Of a DNA stretch of 28,526 nucleotides, positions 1-8,942 are shown piece by piece (the stretch's first letter is position 1; every line of letters begins with the position of its first letter). Position numbers and translations under genes: made by a program. Below the pieces are notes generated by a model that did no database searches, had not been told where the DNA came from, and saw nothing but the letters and a program-made list of their open reading frames with translations. The stretch lies in contig DOZO01000045.1 in the NCBI GenBank assembly GCA_003517965.1, positions 55,734-84,259 on the forward strand. Reading direction: 5' to 3'. This DNA comes from Desulfobulbaceae bacterium. Its GTDB lineage: Bacteria; Desulfobacterota; Desulfobulbia; Desulfobulbales; Desulfurivibrionaceae.

Positions 1-2520
1 GTGGTAGCAGCCTACGTGGAGTCTCATGGTCGAACTGAGACCGATGCCCTGCTCGAGGGGCTGGCCATCATCTCCAAGTTGCGCCTTGAATATCAAGGAG
101 TGTCGCTTTTTGAGTTGGATATTGATGCAGTATTGCAAAGACATCCACAGATCGCCTTGGTAGATGAACTGGCCCATACCAACGCGCCTGGCTCCCGGCA
201 TGAAAAACGCTGGCAAGATGTACAGGAACTGCTGACTGCCGGCATCGACGTCTACACCACGGTCAATGTTCAACACTTCGAGAGTATGAACGATGTGGTG
301 GAGAAAATCACCGGGGTGGTGGTGCGGGAGACCGTGCCAGACCTCCTGCTCGACCTGGCTGCTGAAATTCAGCTGGTGGACATTCCGCCAGACGAGCTGC
401 TGGCACGACTGGGCCAGGGAAAGATTTACATCCCCGAACAGGCGACCAGGGCCATGGAAAAGTTTTTCCAACCTGGTAACCTCATTGCCCTGCGTGAGCT
501 TTCCCTGCGCCGCGCCGCGTCGCGAGTGGATGACCAGATGCGCTCCTACATGGAAACCCGCGCCATCCCAGGACCTCACACCGTGGCGGAGCGACTTCTG
601 GTCTGCATCAGTGGTAGTCCCTTCGGCGAGAAGCTGATGCGCACCACCCGACGGCTGGCCGACGAGATGAAGGCCCCCTGGCATGCAATATACATCGAAA
701 CCCCGGATACTGGCCGGTTTAGCCGCGAAAATCGGGAACGGATCTGGCGCGATCTCAGATTGGCCGAAAGCATGGGCGCCACCGTAGCCTCGGTCACTGC
801 GACCACGGTGGCCGAGGCGGTGGCTGATTACGCCTGCCGGCATAATATCACCAAGATTGTGGTGGGTAAGCCCACTCGGCCCCGTTGGCGCGAAATGTTG
901 CGGCCACCCATCGTGGACCAGATCATCCGGGAAAGTGGCCCAATCGACGTTTACGTGGTCAGCATGAGCCCAGACGAACGGCGGGCGACAACGCAGCAAC
1001 GCCGCCAGATTCGGACTATCCCCTGGGCCAGACATATGGCGGCCTTGGTCTTGGTGGCCGGGACGACCCTGTTCTGCAGCCTGGTTCAGCCCTTTTTCTC
1101 CCCAACCAACACAGTGATGTTCTACCTGCTGGCGGTTGTGGCGGCTGCGATCCGCCTCGGACTGCAACCGGCCGTGCTTACCGCCATGCTTGGGGTACTT
1201 GCCTTCGACTTCTTCTTCGTTTCCCCAAGATTCAGCCTTGCCGTAGCCGATGCCGAGTACCTGATGACCTTTGCCGGTTTCCTCACCGTGGGTCTGGTAA
1301 TCAGCACCCAGGTGGCCAGAAGCCGCGAACGGGCGGAATCGCTGCGACTGCGTGAAGTGCAAACCGCAAGCCTCTACTACCTGAGCCGCGACCTGGCGGG
1401 GGCCGCCGACTTAGTTGCCGTCACCGGCGCGGTGCTCCGCAACCTAAAGGAAAGTCTGAAGGCAGAGATCGTGATCTTCCTGGCCGATGGGGAGCAACTC
1501 AAAATCATCTCCGCCAGCGAAAAACTGGACCTCGACCTCAAGGAACGGGCGGTGGCGGACTGGACCTTCCGTAATCACAAAGAGGCTGGCCACGGTACCA
1601 CCACCCTTGGCTCAGCCGCTTTGCTCTACCTGCCACTCAAAACTTCCACCAGTATTCTTGGCGTCTTGGGAGTGAAGCTGACGGACCTGGCCGATTACAA
1701 CTCCCAGCAGCACCGGCTCCTGCTTAATGCCTTTGCCAGCCAGACCGCCATGGCCATAGAACGGGTGCGCTTCTCCCAACAGGCAGAGCAAGCCCAGATC
1801 CTACAGGCCAGAGAAAACCTGGAGCGGGCTCTTCTGAACTCTATCTCTCACGATCTGCGCACCCCACTGGCCTCTATAACCGGAGCCCTGAGCAGCCTGC
1901 AAGAGCAGAAGGGATTGGATGAGACAGCCAAGACCGAGTTGCTGGCCACCGCCTGTGAGGAGGCGACCAGATTGAACCGCTTTGTCGGCAACCTGTTGGA
2001 CATGACCCGTCTGGAGGCTGGCGCGGTGCGGCTGAAATACACCGCCTGCGCTGTAGAGGAGTTGATCGGCTGCGCCCTATCGGTGATAGATCCGCGTCTG
2101 GGAAAGAGGGAGATAGCGGTGCGCCTCCCAGCAGACCTGCCGTTGGTAATGCTGGATATGGGCTGTATGATTCAGGTGCTGGTCAATCTGCTGGATAACA
2201 GCCTCAAGTATTCGCCGCAGGATCAACCCATCGGTATCAATGCCCAAATCGATAGAGCGTGGTTGGTCATAGAGGTGGTCGACCAAGGCCCCGGCGTTGC
2301 CGAGGCAGACCTGGAACGGATCTTTGATAAGTTCCATCGGGTACCAGCGCCGGAGGGCGTGCGCGGTACCGGACTCGGCCTTTCTATCTGTAAAGGATTT
2401 GTCCAGGCCCATGGTGGAAAAATCAGCGCCGCCATCACCCAGGGTGGCGGGCTGACCGTCACGCTTAGACTGCCCCTCACTCCGCCGCCATCCCAGACAG
2501 AGGTCAACGCCCATGGATGA
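1..2520 (+). CDS. kdpD: Sensor histidine kinase KdpD (5' end cut by window edge)
   Basis: Membrane sensor kinase of the Kdp system, which senses potassium/osmotic stress and phosphorylates KdpE to control the high-affinity K+ pump genes. Visible in order: most of the KdpD N-terminal domain with the D55-E-L-A-H motif; a universal-stress-protein-like domain at about 197-320; four membrane segments at about 346-440; a GAF-like region at about 455-600; the dimerisation helix with SHDLRTPL and the phospho-acceptor H617; and the ATPase domain with the N box around N729-N733, DQGPG at 761-765 and GTGLGL at 789-794. The Walker A segment that precedes the VESHGR motif is absent, so the reading frame enters from upstream: the GTG at base 1 is not the start and roughly 40-50 residues are missing. 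Overlaps kdpE by 8 bases. The kdpFABC pump genes are not in the window and may lie upstream. Confidence 0.95.
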   Translation: MVAAYVESHGRTETDALLEGLAIISKLRLEYQGVSLFELDIDAVLQRHPQIALVDELAHTNAPGSRHEKRWQDVQELLTAGIDVYTTVNVQHFESMNDVVEKITGVVVRETVPDLLLDLAAEIQLVDIPPDELLARLGQGKIYIPEQATRAMEKFFQPGNLIALRELSLRRAASRVDDQMRSYMETRAIPGPHTVAERLLVCISGSPFGEKLMRTTRRLADEMKAPWHAIYIETPDTGRFSRENRERIWRDLRLAESMGATVASVTATTVAEAVADYACRHNITKIVVGKPTRPRWREMLRPPIVDQIIRESGPIDVYVVSMSPDERRATTQQRRQIRTIPWARHMAALVLVAGTTLFCSLVQPFFSPTNTVMFYLLAVVAAAIRLGLQPAVLTAMLGVLAFDFFFVSPRFSLAVADAEYLMTFAGFLTVGLVISTQVARSRERAESLRLREVQTASLYYLSRDLAGAADLVAVTGAVLRNLKESLKAEIVIFLADGEQLKIISASEKLDLDLKERAVADWTFRNHKEAGHGTTTLGSAALLYLPLKTSTSILGVLGVKLTDLADYNSQQHRLLLNAFASQTAMAIERVRFSQQAEQAQILQARENLERALLNSISHDLRTPLASITGALSSLQEQKGLDETAKTELLATACEEATRLNRFVGNLLDMTRLEAGAVRLKYTACAVEELIGCALSVIDPRLGKREIAVRLPADLPLVMLDMGCMIQVLVNLLDNSLKYSPQDQPIGINAQIDRAWLVIEVVDQGPGVAEADLERIFDKFHRVPAPEGVRGTGLGLSICKGFVQAHGGKISAAITQGGGLTVTLRLPLTPPPSQTEVNAHG

Positions 2521-3220
2521 GACAAAGTCCCACGACCATCCGCCCCGTATCCTGGTGGTGGACGATGAAACCGCCATTCGGCGCCTGCTTGTTACCGTGC
2601 TTAGCAGCAGTGGCTTTAGCGTACATCAAGCAGAAAACGGTCGCCTCGGCCTGGCTGCTGCCGCGGTAGTACGACCAGACCTGATCCTTCTCGACTTGGG
2701 ACTGCCAGACTTGGACGGGGTAGAGGTAATCCGAAGACTGCGTGAATGGTCTCCCGCACCGATCATCGTGCTGTCGGTACGAGAACGGGAAGATGACAAG
2801 GTGGCCGCCCTGGATGCAGGCGCAGACGACTATCTAACCAAGCCCTTTGGCGTGCCGGAGCTACTGGCCCGCATCCGGGGGTCGCTCCGACGGGTCGTCG
2901 GCCAGGCCTCGGAGCCGGTTTTCCGCAGCGGCGAACTTGAGGTGGATCTGGCCAAACGCGTTGTGCTGGTGGCTGGCCAGGAAGTGCAGCTCACTCCCAC
3001 CGAATACGAGATCCTCCGGATAATGGTGACCCATGCTGGCAAGGTGCTAACCCACCGCCAGCTGCTCAGCAAAATCTGGGGAGTCTCCCACCTGGAGCAG
3101 CCGCATGTGTTGCGGGTAAACATCAGCAACCTACGGCACAAAATTGAACGAAACCCGTCCCGCCCCAGCCTGTTACTCACCGAATCCGGAGTAGGCTACC
3201 GACTGCGGACAGAACCATAA
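2513..3220 (+). CDS. kdpE: DNA-binding response regulator KdpE (OmpR family)
   Basis: Partner of KdpD; once phosphorylated it should activate transcription of the kdp pump operon. The 235 residues contain a receiver domain with acidic residues D17-D18, phospho-acceptor D61, S88 and K110 (TKPF), followed by a winged-helix OmpR/PhoB-type DNA-binding domain (about 135-232, ending in the GVGYRL signature). Length is close to E. coli KdpE (225). The ATG lies inside the kdpD end, 8 bases overlapping, with an AGAGGT ribosome site 8 bases before it inside kdpD, which indicates translational coupling. No hairpin terminator is seen after the stop. Assignment to KdpE rather than another OmpR-type regulator rests on the KdpD neighbour. 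Confidence 0.95.
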   Translation: MDETKSHDHPPRILVVDDETAIRRLLVTVLSSSGFSVHQAENGRLGLAAAAVVRPDLILLDLGLPDLDGVEVIRRLREWSPAPIIVLSVREREDDKVAALDAGADDYLTKPFGVPELLARIRGSLRRVVGQASEPVFRSGELEVDLAKRVVLVAGQEVQLTPTEYEILRIMVTHAGKVLTHRQLLSKIWGVSHLEQPHVLRVNISNLRHKIERNPSRPSLLLTESGVGYRLRTEP

Positions 3221-3278
3221 GACAACAGTAGCCCTCACCCGCCGCCCCCTCTTTTCCCATGCCAACCGGCAGGGACTG

Positions 3279-3287
3279 TGCTATAAT
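3279..3287 (+). promoter_or_regulatory. Extended -10 promoter of nadE, predicting a leaderless mRNA
   Basis: The sequence TGcTATAAT is a perfect extended -10 element with a consensus TATAAT at 3282-3287. No good -35 is present, as is usual for extended -10 promoters. The expected start of transcription, about 7 bases downstream (near 3294), falls 0-3 bases before the nadE ATG at 3296. The -10 hexamer is flanked by GTGC and GCAC, so it sits at the centre of a small inverted repeat. Confidence 0.6.
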
Positions 3288-3295
3288 GCACCTCT

Positions 3296-4969
3296 ATGAA
3301 AATCGCCCTGATCCAATACAATCCACGCATTGGCGACTTTGCCGCAAATATCGTCAGCATCACCGGCTGGCTGAAAAAAGCCAAGGCGGCGGGCTGCGAA
3401 CTGGCGGTGCTGCCGGAGCTTGCCCTCAGCGGCTACCCGCCCCAGGATCTGCTTGAACGCCCGGCCTTTCTCGACGACCAGGACCGAGCCTTTATCCGGT
3501 TGGTGGCAAAAGCTCATCAAATCGGCCTCGGGGTGATCTGCGGCCTGGTTACTCGGAACCCCGGCCTCATGGGCAAACCCCTGCACAACAGCGCCGTACT
3601 TTTTGCCGACGGCGTTGTGCTGTTCACCACCCAAAAACAACTGCTCCCCACTTACGATGTCTTTGACGAAGCCAGGTATTTTGAACCAGGAACTGGCAAT
3701 GGGACCTTTTGCTACCAAGGCCTGCATCTGGGCCTCACCATCTGCGAGGATATCTGGAACGATAAAAGCCTCTTTTCTCGTCCCCTTTATGCCACCGATC
3801 CGGTACCCGCCATGCTGGCCAAGGCCGAGACCCCAGTGGATCTTTTGATCAATATCGCTGCTTCTCCTTTCAATATTGGTAAAGGTGCTACCCGGCAGAA
3901 GATATTTACCAACCTTTGCCAGCGTCACCACCTGCCACTTATCTATGTCAACCAAGTGGGGGGGCAGGATTCGCTGATCTTTGACGGCAACAGCGTAGCC
4001 CTCGATAAACAAGGTGTCATTGCGGCCCAGGCTGCCCGGTTTGTGGAAGACATGGTTGTGGTTAACACCGAGAGCTGGCAAGGTCAGATCCACGGGGCAC
4101 CCGCCGAGACAGAGCATGAGATTGCCGAGGTCTGCGAGGCTTTGGTGCTGGGTACCCGTGACTATGTGCGAAAATGCGGCTTCAGCAAGGTGGTCATCGG
4201 CCTGTCCGGCGGGGTGGATTCGGCCCTGACCGCAGCCATCGCCAGCCTGGCACTGGGGCCAGAAAACGTGCTGGGCCTGGCCCTGCCCTCGCCCTACTCC
4301 TCTCCGGAAAGCATTGAAGACGCTCAACAGGTAGCCCGGAATCTGGGTCTCGACTTTACCATCCTGCCCATCACCGGACTTTTTGAGACCTTTCTTGCCA
4401 GCCTGGCTCCCATCTTTGCCGGGGCCAAGCCGGATGTAACGGAGCAGAACCTCCAGGCCCGTATCCGGGGCAATCTGTTAATGGCCATTGCCAATAAACA
4501 GGGCCGCCTGTTGCTCTCCACCGGCAACAAGAGCGAAAACGCGGTAGGCTACTGCACCCTCTACGGCGACATGAGCGGGGGCCTGGCCGTGATCGCCGAT
4601 GTGCCCAAGCAACTGGTCTACGCCCTGTGCCGCCATCTCAACCGAGACGGGGAGGTAATCCCCTGGCGCACCATCGAAAAACCTCCCAGCGCCGAGCTGG
4701 CCCCAAACCAGAAGGACGAGGACGATCTGCCGCCCTACCCAGCGCTGGACGCGATCCTGGCCGCTTATCTGGAGGAGCACCGCAGCATTGCCGAGATCGT
4801 GGCCATGGGCTTTGCCCAGGCGGTAGTTGAAGACGTGATCCGCCGCATCCAGGTCAACGAATACAAACGCAAACAAGCCCCCCTCGGTCTCAAGGTCACA
4901 ACCAAGGCCTTTGGCCTGGGCCGCCGCTACCCAACCGCCGAGGGCTACCGGGAAGGCCTCCGGCCATGA
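3296..4969 (+). CDS. nadE: Glutamine-dependent NAD+ synthetase
   Basis: Catalyses the last step of NAD synthesis, amidation of nicotinic acid adenine dinucleotide, using ammonia released from glutamine. The 557 residues comprise an N-terminal nitrilase-type glutaminase domain with triad E41, K114 and C150, then the synthetase domain with the ATP-binding SGGVDS loop at 304-309 and the later STGNKSE motif. This is the usual two-domain bacterial length. The start is fixed by the family's typical N-terminus (MKIALIQ). No Shine-Dalgarno sequence precedes it, and the upstream -10 box predicts an mRNA beginning at or next to the ATG. The stop overlaps the cytochrome start (ATGA), so the two are probably translated from one mRNA. 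Confidence 0.96.
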   Translation: MKIALIQYNPRIGDFAANIVSITGWLKKAKAAGCELAVLPELALSGYPPQDLLERPAFLDDQDRAFIRLVAKAHQIGLGVICGLVTRNPGLMGKPLHNSAVLFADGVVLFTTQKQLLPTYDVFDEARYFEPGTGNGTFCYQGLHLGLTICEDIWNDKSLFSRPLYATDPVPAMLAKAETPVDLLINIAASPFNIGKGATRQKIFTNLCQRHHLPLIYVNQVGGQDSLIFDGNSVALDKQGVIAAQAARFVEDMVVVNTESWQGQIHGAPAETEHEIAEVCEALVLGTRDYVRKCGFSKVVIGLSGGVDSALTAAIASLALGPENVLGLALPSPYSSPESIEDAQQVARNLGLDFTILPITGLFETFLASLAPIFAGAKPDVTEQNLQARIRGNLLMAIANKQGRLLLSTGNKSENAVGYCTLYGDMSGGLAVIADVPKQLVYALCRHLNRDGEVIPWRTIEKPPSAELAPNQKDEDDLPPYPALDAILAAYLEEHRSIAEIVAMGFAQAVVEDVIRRIQVNEYKRKQAPLGLKVTTKAFGLGRRYPTAEGYREGLRP

Positions 4970-6750
4970 AGCTTCCCCGGCTTTCCTCACGGTGGATCAT
5001 CCTCGCCCTGCTAATGCTGTTGCTGGCCCTGGTGGTCCGCGAAAACCTGACCAAGAGACCGGATCGGCTCTACCAATTAGTCAACGGCCAGGTGGAGATG
5101 TGCCTCTCCTGCCACAAGGAGGAAAAACTCGACCCGGCCCATGGCCGTGAGGTACTGGGCTGTTCAGCCTGTCATCTTGGCAACCCGCTGGCCATTGCCA
5201 AGAAAGCGGCGCATAAAGGCATCGTCAAGAACCCCGGCGACCTGCGGGTGGTGGAAAAAACCTGCGGAGTCGAAGGGTGCCACGCCCAGGATGTCAAGAA
5301 GGTGAAGAACTCGCTGATGGCCACCAACCGGGGGATTCTCGCCACCCTGCTCCACTACTGGGGCGAGGCCCCCACACAGAACGGCGATTTTTCGGTGGAA
5401 GAGTTGATCAAAACCGGCCAGACCTCGCTGGCCCTCGACTACTACCGCAAGCTCTGCGCCACCTGTCATCTCTGGAAGCAAAAGGGCGACCTGGAAGGCT
5501 TCTTCGGCGAGAAAGGCGGCGGCTGCACCGCCTGCCATTACACGAATCCCCTGGCACCCACCGCAGTAAAGCCGTGGGAAACCTTCTTAAAATTCGGCCA
5601 GCTCAAAAAAAAGCCGCATCCACTCATCACTAAAAAGGTGCCCATGGAGAACTGCCTCCGCTGCCATAACCGGAGCGGTCGGGTAGGCACCTCCTTCATC
5701 GGCGTCTACGAAGGAGAAAGCTACGCCACCCCCTACGAGAAAGGCGGCCCCTCCAAAAAAGAGCTGCCCGGCGACCGCTTTTACCTGGATCTGCCCCCGG
5801 ATATTCATCACCAGAAGGGATTGGCCTGCATCGACTGCCACACCCGCAACGAGATCATGGGTGACGGCGAGCGCCACGCCCATTACGAGCAGGCGTTGGA
5901 GATCTCCTGCGACCTTTGCCACAAAAACCCCGGGCAGGGTAAACCCGGCCTTACCAGAAAGAAGAAACAGCTCAACAACTTGGAACGGGTCCCGGATGGC
6001 CGCTATCTCCTCACCGGCAAGCTCACCGGCAAAAAGCATCCCCTCAACCCGCCCAAAGCCGGAATCTGCGACTACTTTGGCCACCAGCGGCTTGGCTGCG
6101 CCTCCTGCCATTCGAGCTGGATTCCGCAATGCTACGGCTGCCATGTCAAACAGGATATGCGGGAGACCCATCTCGACAAGCTGACCGGCAAGGAAACCCC
6201 AGGCTGGTGGGAAGAAGGCCGCTCCTATCTCCGTTATGAAAAGCCCATGCTGGCCGTGTGGAAAGACAAAATAGTTACCGTCACCCCCGGCTGTCAGGAT
6301 ATCGTTACCCTGATCGACAAAGAGGGCAAACCGGCGGGCGCCTTCAATTCATTGACCATGGCCGCCTTAAGCCCGCACACCACCCAGAAGGCGGGCCGCA
6401 CCTGCGTCGACTGCCACACCAGCACCAAGACCGTGGGCCTGGGCGAGGGCACGGCCTGGAAGGAAAAAGGCCAATGGCGGTTCAACGGAGTTGACCAGGG
6501 CCTGCAAACCGAGGCCGGCCCCACCCCGCCCCTGGATGGCTATGTGAACATCGAGGGCAAGGCGCTGCAAAAAAGCGCCCGCCCGGATCTGCGCCCCTTC
6601 AATAAAGGGGAACTGACCCGCATCCTGCGCGTAGGGCAATGCCTGCCCTGCCACAAGGATTATAACGACAAGATTTATCGGGATTATAAGCCGGAGCGGA
6701 AATGCCCGGTGTTTGATGAGGAAAGCGGGATAGCCAAGAGAAAAAATTAA
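4966..6750 (+). CDS. Membrane-anchored multiheme c-type cytochrome (11 CXXCH plus one CX4CH)
   Basis: Probable periplasmic electron-transfer protein. The 594 residues begin with one hydrophobic segment (about 11-24) that reads as an uncleaved anchor or signal. Eleven CXXCH heme motifs begin at residues 46, 66, 164, 187, 230, 288, 315, 378, 389, 480 and 559. A twelfth, wider CX4CH motif begins at residue 100. Two motifs are close together (378 and 389) within a C-S-S-W-I-P-Q-C-type stretch, and a P-H-T-T segment precedes the motif at 480; similar arrangements occur in multiheme cytochromes of metal- and sulfur-metabolising Deltaproteobacteria. The partner and electron acceptor are not evident, and no quinol dehydrogenase or outer-membrane porin lies nearby. 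The start overlaps the nadE stop by ATGA. The stop codon directly abuts the convergent murA stop. No closer family is assigned. Confidence 0.9.
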   Translation: MKLPRLSSRWIILALLMLLLALVVRENLTKRPDRLYQLVNGQVEMCLSCHKEEKLDPAHGREVLGCSACHLGNPLAIAKKAAHKGIVKNPGDLRVVEKTCGVEGCHAQDVKKVKNSLMATNRGILATLLHYWGEAPTQNGDFSVEELIKTGQTSLALDYYRKLCATCHLWKQKGDLEGFFGEKGGGCTACHYTNPLAPTAVKPWETFLKFGQLKKKPHPLITKKVPMENCLRCHNRSGRVGTSFIGVYEGESYATPYEKGGPSKKELPGDRFYLDLPPDIHHQKGLACIDCHTRNEIMGDGERHAHYEQALEISCDLCHKNPGQGKPGLTRKKKQLNNLERVPDGRYLLTGKLTGKKHPLNPPKAGICDYFGHQRLGCASCHSSWIPQCYGCHVKQDMRETHLDKLTGKETPGWWEEGRSYLRYEKPMLAVWKDKIVTVTPGCQDIVTLIDKEGKPAGAFNSLTMAALSPHTTQKAGRTCVDCHTSTKTVGLGEGTAWKEKGQWRFNGVDQGLQTEAGPTPPLDGYVNIEGKALQKSARPDLRPFNKGELTRILRVGQCLPCHKDYNDKIYRDYKPERKCPVFDEESGIAKRKN

Positions 6751-8007
6751 TTACTCTTTTTCGCGTCTAATCCTGGCCCCGGCCGCCGAGAGTTTGCCAA
6801 CCAGGTTATCATAACCACGGTCCAGATGATAGACTCGGGAGATATGGGTTTCCCCCTTGGCAGCAAGGGCCGCAATCACCAGGGAAGCGCTGGCCCGCAG
6901 ATCCGTGGCCATCACCGGAGCTCCGCTCAACCGACCGGTTCCGGTGACAATGGCGCTGTGGCCATCCACCTTGATATCCGCTCCCATGCGATCCAGTTCG
7001 GCCACATGCATGAAACGGTTTTCAAAGATAGTTTCGGTGATAACGCTTAAGCCATTGCTCAAGGTCATCAACGCCATGATCTGGGCTTGAAGATCCGTCG
7101 GGAAACCAGGATAAGGCATAGTCTTAACGTCCACACTTCTAAGAGGCCCCTTACGGACGACCTGGATACTATCTTGCCCCTCCTTGATCGACAGCCCTGC
7201 CGCCCGTAATTTTTCCAGCAGGGCAGGCAGATGCTGCGGATTACAATGCGTCACCGTAGCCTCACCGCCAACCGCGCCAACAGCTATGAGATAGGTCCCA
7301 GCTTCGATCCGGTCAGGGATAACCTCCTGTTCGGCCCCATGCAGTTTAGGTACTCCCTCAACCAACAGAGTGTCGGAATCCTTACCTTTGATCCGTGCCC
7401 CCATAGCGATTAGCAGATCTACAAGATTCCCGATCTCCGGCTCACGGGCAGCATTCTTGATCACGCTGACGCCCTCGGCCAGGGTCGCAGCCATCAAAAT
7501 ATTTTCCGTTCCGGTGACGGAAGGGATATCAAAACAAACCGTGCCCCCCCGGAGCCTTCCCTCAACCTTGGCATCGACATACCCCTGGCTCAATTCATAA
7601 TGGGAGCCAAGTTTTTCCAGACCCTGAAGGTGAAAATTGATGGGCCGGGCACCAATAGCGCAGCCTCCGGGCAGAGAAACCCTGGCCATGCCCAGACGGG
7701 CCAACAACGGCCCTAAAACCAGCACAGAAGCCCGCATGGTCTTCACCAACTCATAGGAAGCCTCGCAGTTAGTGATCGTTGAGGCATCAAGCATCAGCAC
7801 GGTGCCATCTTTCTGCCACTTGACCCCAAAAGACTCCAGCAGAGAAAGAAAGGTCCTGACATCCCTGAGATCCGGGACATTGCGCAGGATAATCGGTTCG
7901 GCACTCAGCAGACAGGCGGCCATCAGCGGCAGAGCCGCGTTTTTAGCGCCGCTCACCGCAATCTCCCCATGCAGGGGATATCCGCCTTCAATAACTATCT
8001 TATCCAT
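6751..8007 (-). CDS. murA: UDP-N-acetylglucosamine 1-carboxyvinyltransferase MurA
   Basis: Cytoplasmic enzyme that transfers enolpyruvate from phosphoenolpyruvate to UDP-GlcNAc, the first committed step of peptidoglycan synthesis. The 418 residues match the usual length. K22-N23 occur in SGAKNAALP. The catalytic loop PGGCAIG carries C116, equivalent to E. coli C115, the fosfomycin target; an aspartate variant would be resistant, so the cysteine predicts a sensitive enzyme. It is the last gene of the rho-rpmE-prfA-prmC-murA run, 23 bases after prmC, with a purine-rich GAGAGA upstream of the ATG. Its TAA is directly adjacent to the TAA of the convergent cytochrome gene. Confidence 0.97.
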   Translation of the reverse strand: MDKIVIEGGYPLHGEIAVSGAKNAALPLMAACLLSAEPIILRNVPDLRDVRTFLSLLESFGVKWQKDGTVLMLDASTITNCEASYELVKTMRASVLVLGPLLARLGMARVSLPGGCAIGARPINFHLQGLEKLGSHYELSQGYVDAKVEGRLRGGTVCFDIPSVTGTENILMAATLAEGVSVIKNAAREPEIGNLVDLLIAMGARIKGKDSDTLLVEGVPKLHGAEQEVIPDRIEAGTYLIAVGAVGGEATVTHCNPQHLPALLEKLRAAGLSIKEGQDSIQVVRKGPLRSVDVKTMPYPGFPTDLQAQIMALMTLSNGLSVITETIFENRFMHVAELDRMGADIKVDGHSAIVTGTGRLSGAPVMATDLRASASLVIAALAAKGETHISRVYHLDRGYDNLVGKLSAAGARIRREKE

Positions 8008-8030
8008 GGGGTGGTCTCTCTCTTAAAAAA

Positions 8031-8888
8031 TCAGCAACGCCGGGCCTGAAAAATTCTTGGCAAACCAGCCAAATCAGAATGGACCTGCAACCTATCATAT
8101 TCCGGAAAGGAAGAAAAGATCTTCAACACCGCCTCTTGCTGATCCGCGCCGATTTCCATAAAAAACAGGCCACCAGCCAGAATTACCTGGTGAACTTGCG
8201 CCGCCAGAGCACGGATCTCAGAGAGTCCGTCGGCCCCACCATACAAAGCACGATGCGGTTCAAAATCCCGCACCTCGGGCTGCAGGGTATCCATAACCGT
8301 GGTAGCGATGTAGGGTGGATTGGAAACAACCAGAGCAAACCTGCCTTCCTGCTTGATGGCAGTCAACCAGTCGCTGTTTAATAGCAAAACCCTTGACCGC
8401 ACCTGATGGCGTCCAATATTTACCCTGGCAATCTGCAAAGCCTCCAGGGAAAGGTCCACTCCAAACACCAGTCGATCCTTGAGTTCTTGGGCCAGAACAA
8501 CAGTAATCGCGCCACTGCCGACCCCCAGATCCAGCACCGGCCCAGACGGAAGGCCAACCTGGCGCACCGTGGCAAAAATTTTTTCCAGAAGCTCCTCGGT
8601 CTCGGGACGGGGAATGAGAACCTTAGGAGAAACCGCAAAAGGCAGCGACCAGAATTCCTGCTCACCGGTGATATAGGCTAATGGTTCTCTGAGAAGCCGT
8701 CGGGAAAGAAGTTTGTCAAAAAGTAAAATATGCTGAGGGGAGATTTCCTGCTCCAGCGCGAGAAAAAACTGGGTTCGAGAATAGTGCAGAACATACCCCA
8801 GCAAAAGCGCTGCTTCGATCTCCGGCTCTGCAATGCCGGCCTCGAAAAGGCGTTGGACACTCTCAAGATATAGTTGTTTGAGGAGCAT
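8031..8888 (-). CDS. prmC: Release factor glutamine methyltransferase PrmC
   Basis: Methylates the glutamine of the GGQ motif in peptide release factors, with S-adenosylmethionine as donor. An N-terminal helical domain is followed by a Rossmann methyltransferase fold with the LDLGVGSGAI motif and the diagnostic NPPY at 190-193. The ATG at 8888 is chosen (285 residues) because homologues begin just before the L-x-L-x-x-x-x-x-x-L-x-x-x-G-I-x-x-P segment. An in-frame GTG at 8939 would add 17 residues and has only an AGG 2-3 bases away. Neither start has a strong ribosome site, so translation may depend on the upstream prfA, whose stop is 54 bases before this ATG. The prfA neighbour encodes its substrate. 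Confidence 0.92.
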   Translation of the reverse strand: MLLKQLYLESVQRLFEAGIAEPEIEAALLLGYVLHYSRTQFFLALEQEISPQHILLFDKLLSRRLLREPLAYITGEQEFWSLPFAVSPKVLIPRPETEELLEKIFATVRQVGLPSGPVLDLGVGSGAITVVLAQELKDRLVFGVDLSLEALQIARVNIGRHQVRSRVLLLNSDWLTAIKQEGRFALVVSNPPYIATTVMDTLQPEVRDFEPHRALYGGADGLSEIRALAAQVHQVILAGGLFFMEIGADQQEAVLKIFSSFPEYDRLQVHSDLAGLPRIFQARRC

Positions 8889-8942
8889 GGGTGGATATTC
8901 CGTACCGGGGAAAAACGGTAAACCGCATCCAATGAGCACGCC

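Noticed and set aside
1..2520. Real truncation of KdpD
   Set aside because: The window edge cuts the frame without a stop or start signal, so absence of the Walker A region is a sampling effect.
3281..4327. Long minus-strand open frame opposite nadE
   Set aside because: Shadow frame; no motif and nadE is certain.
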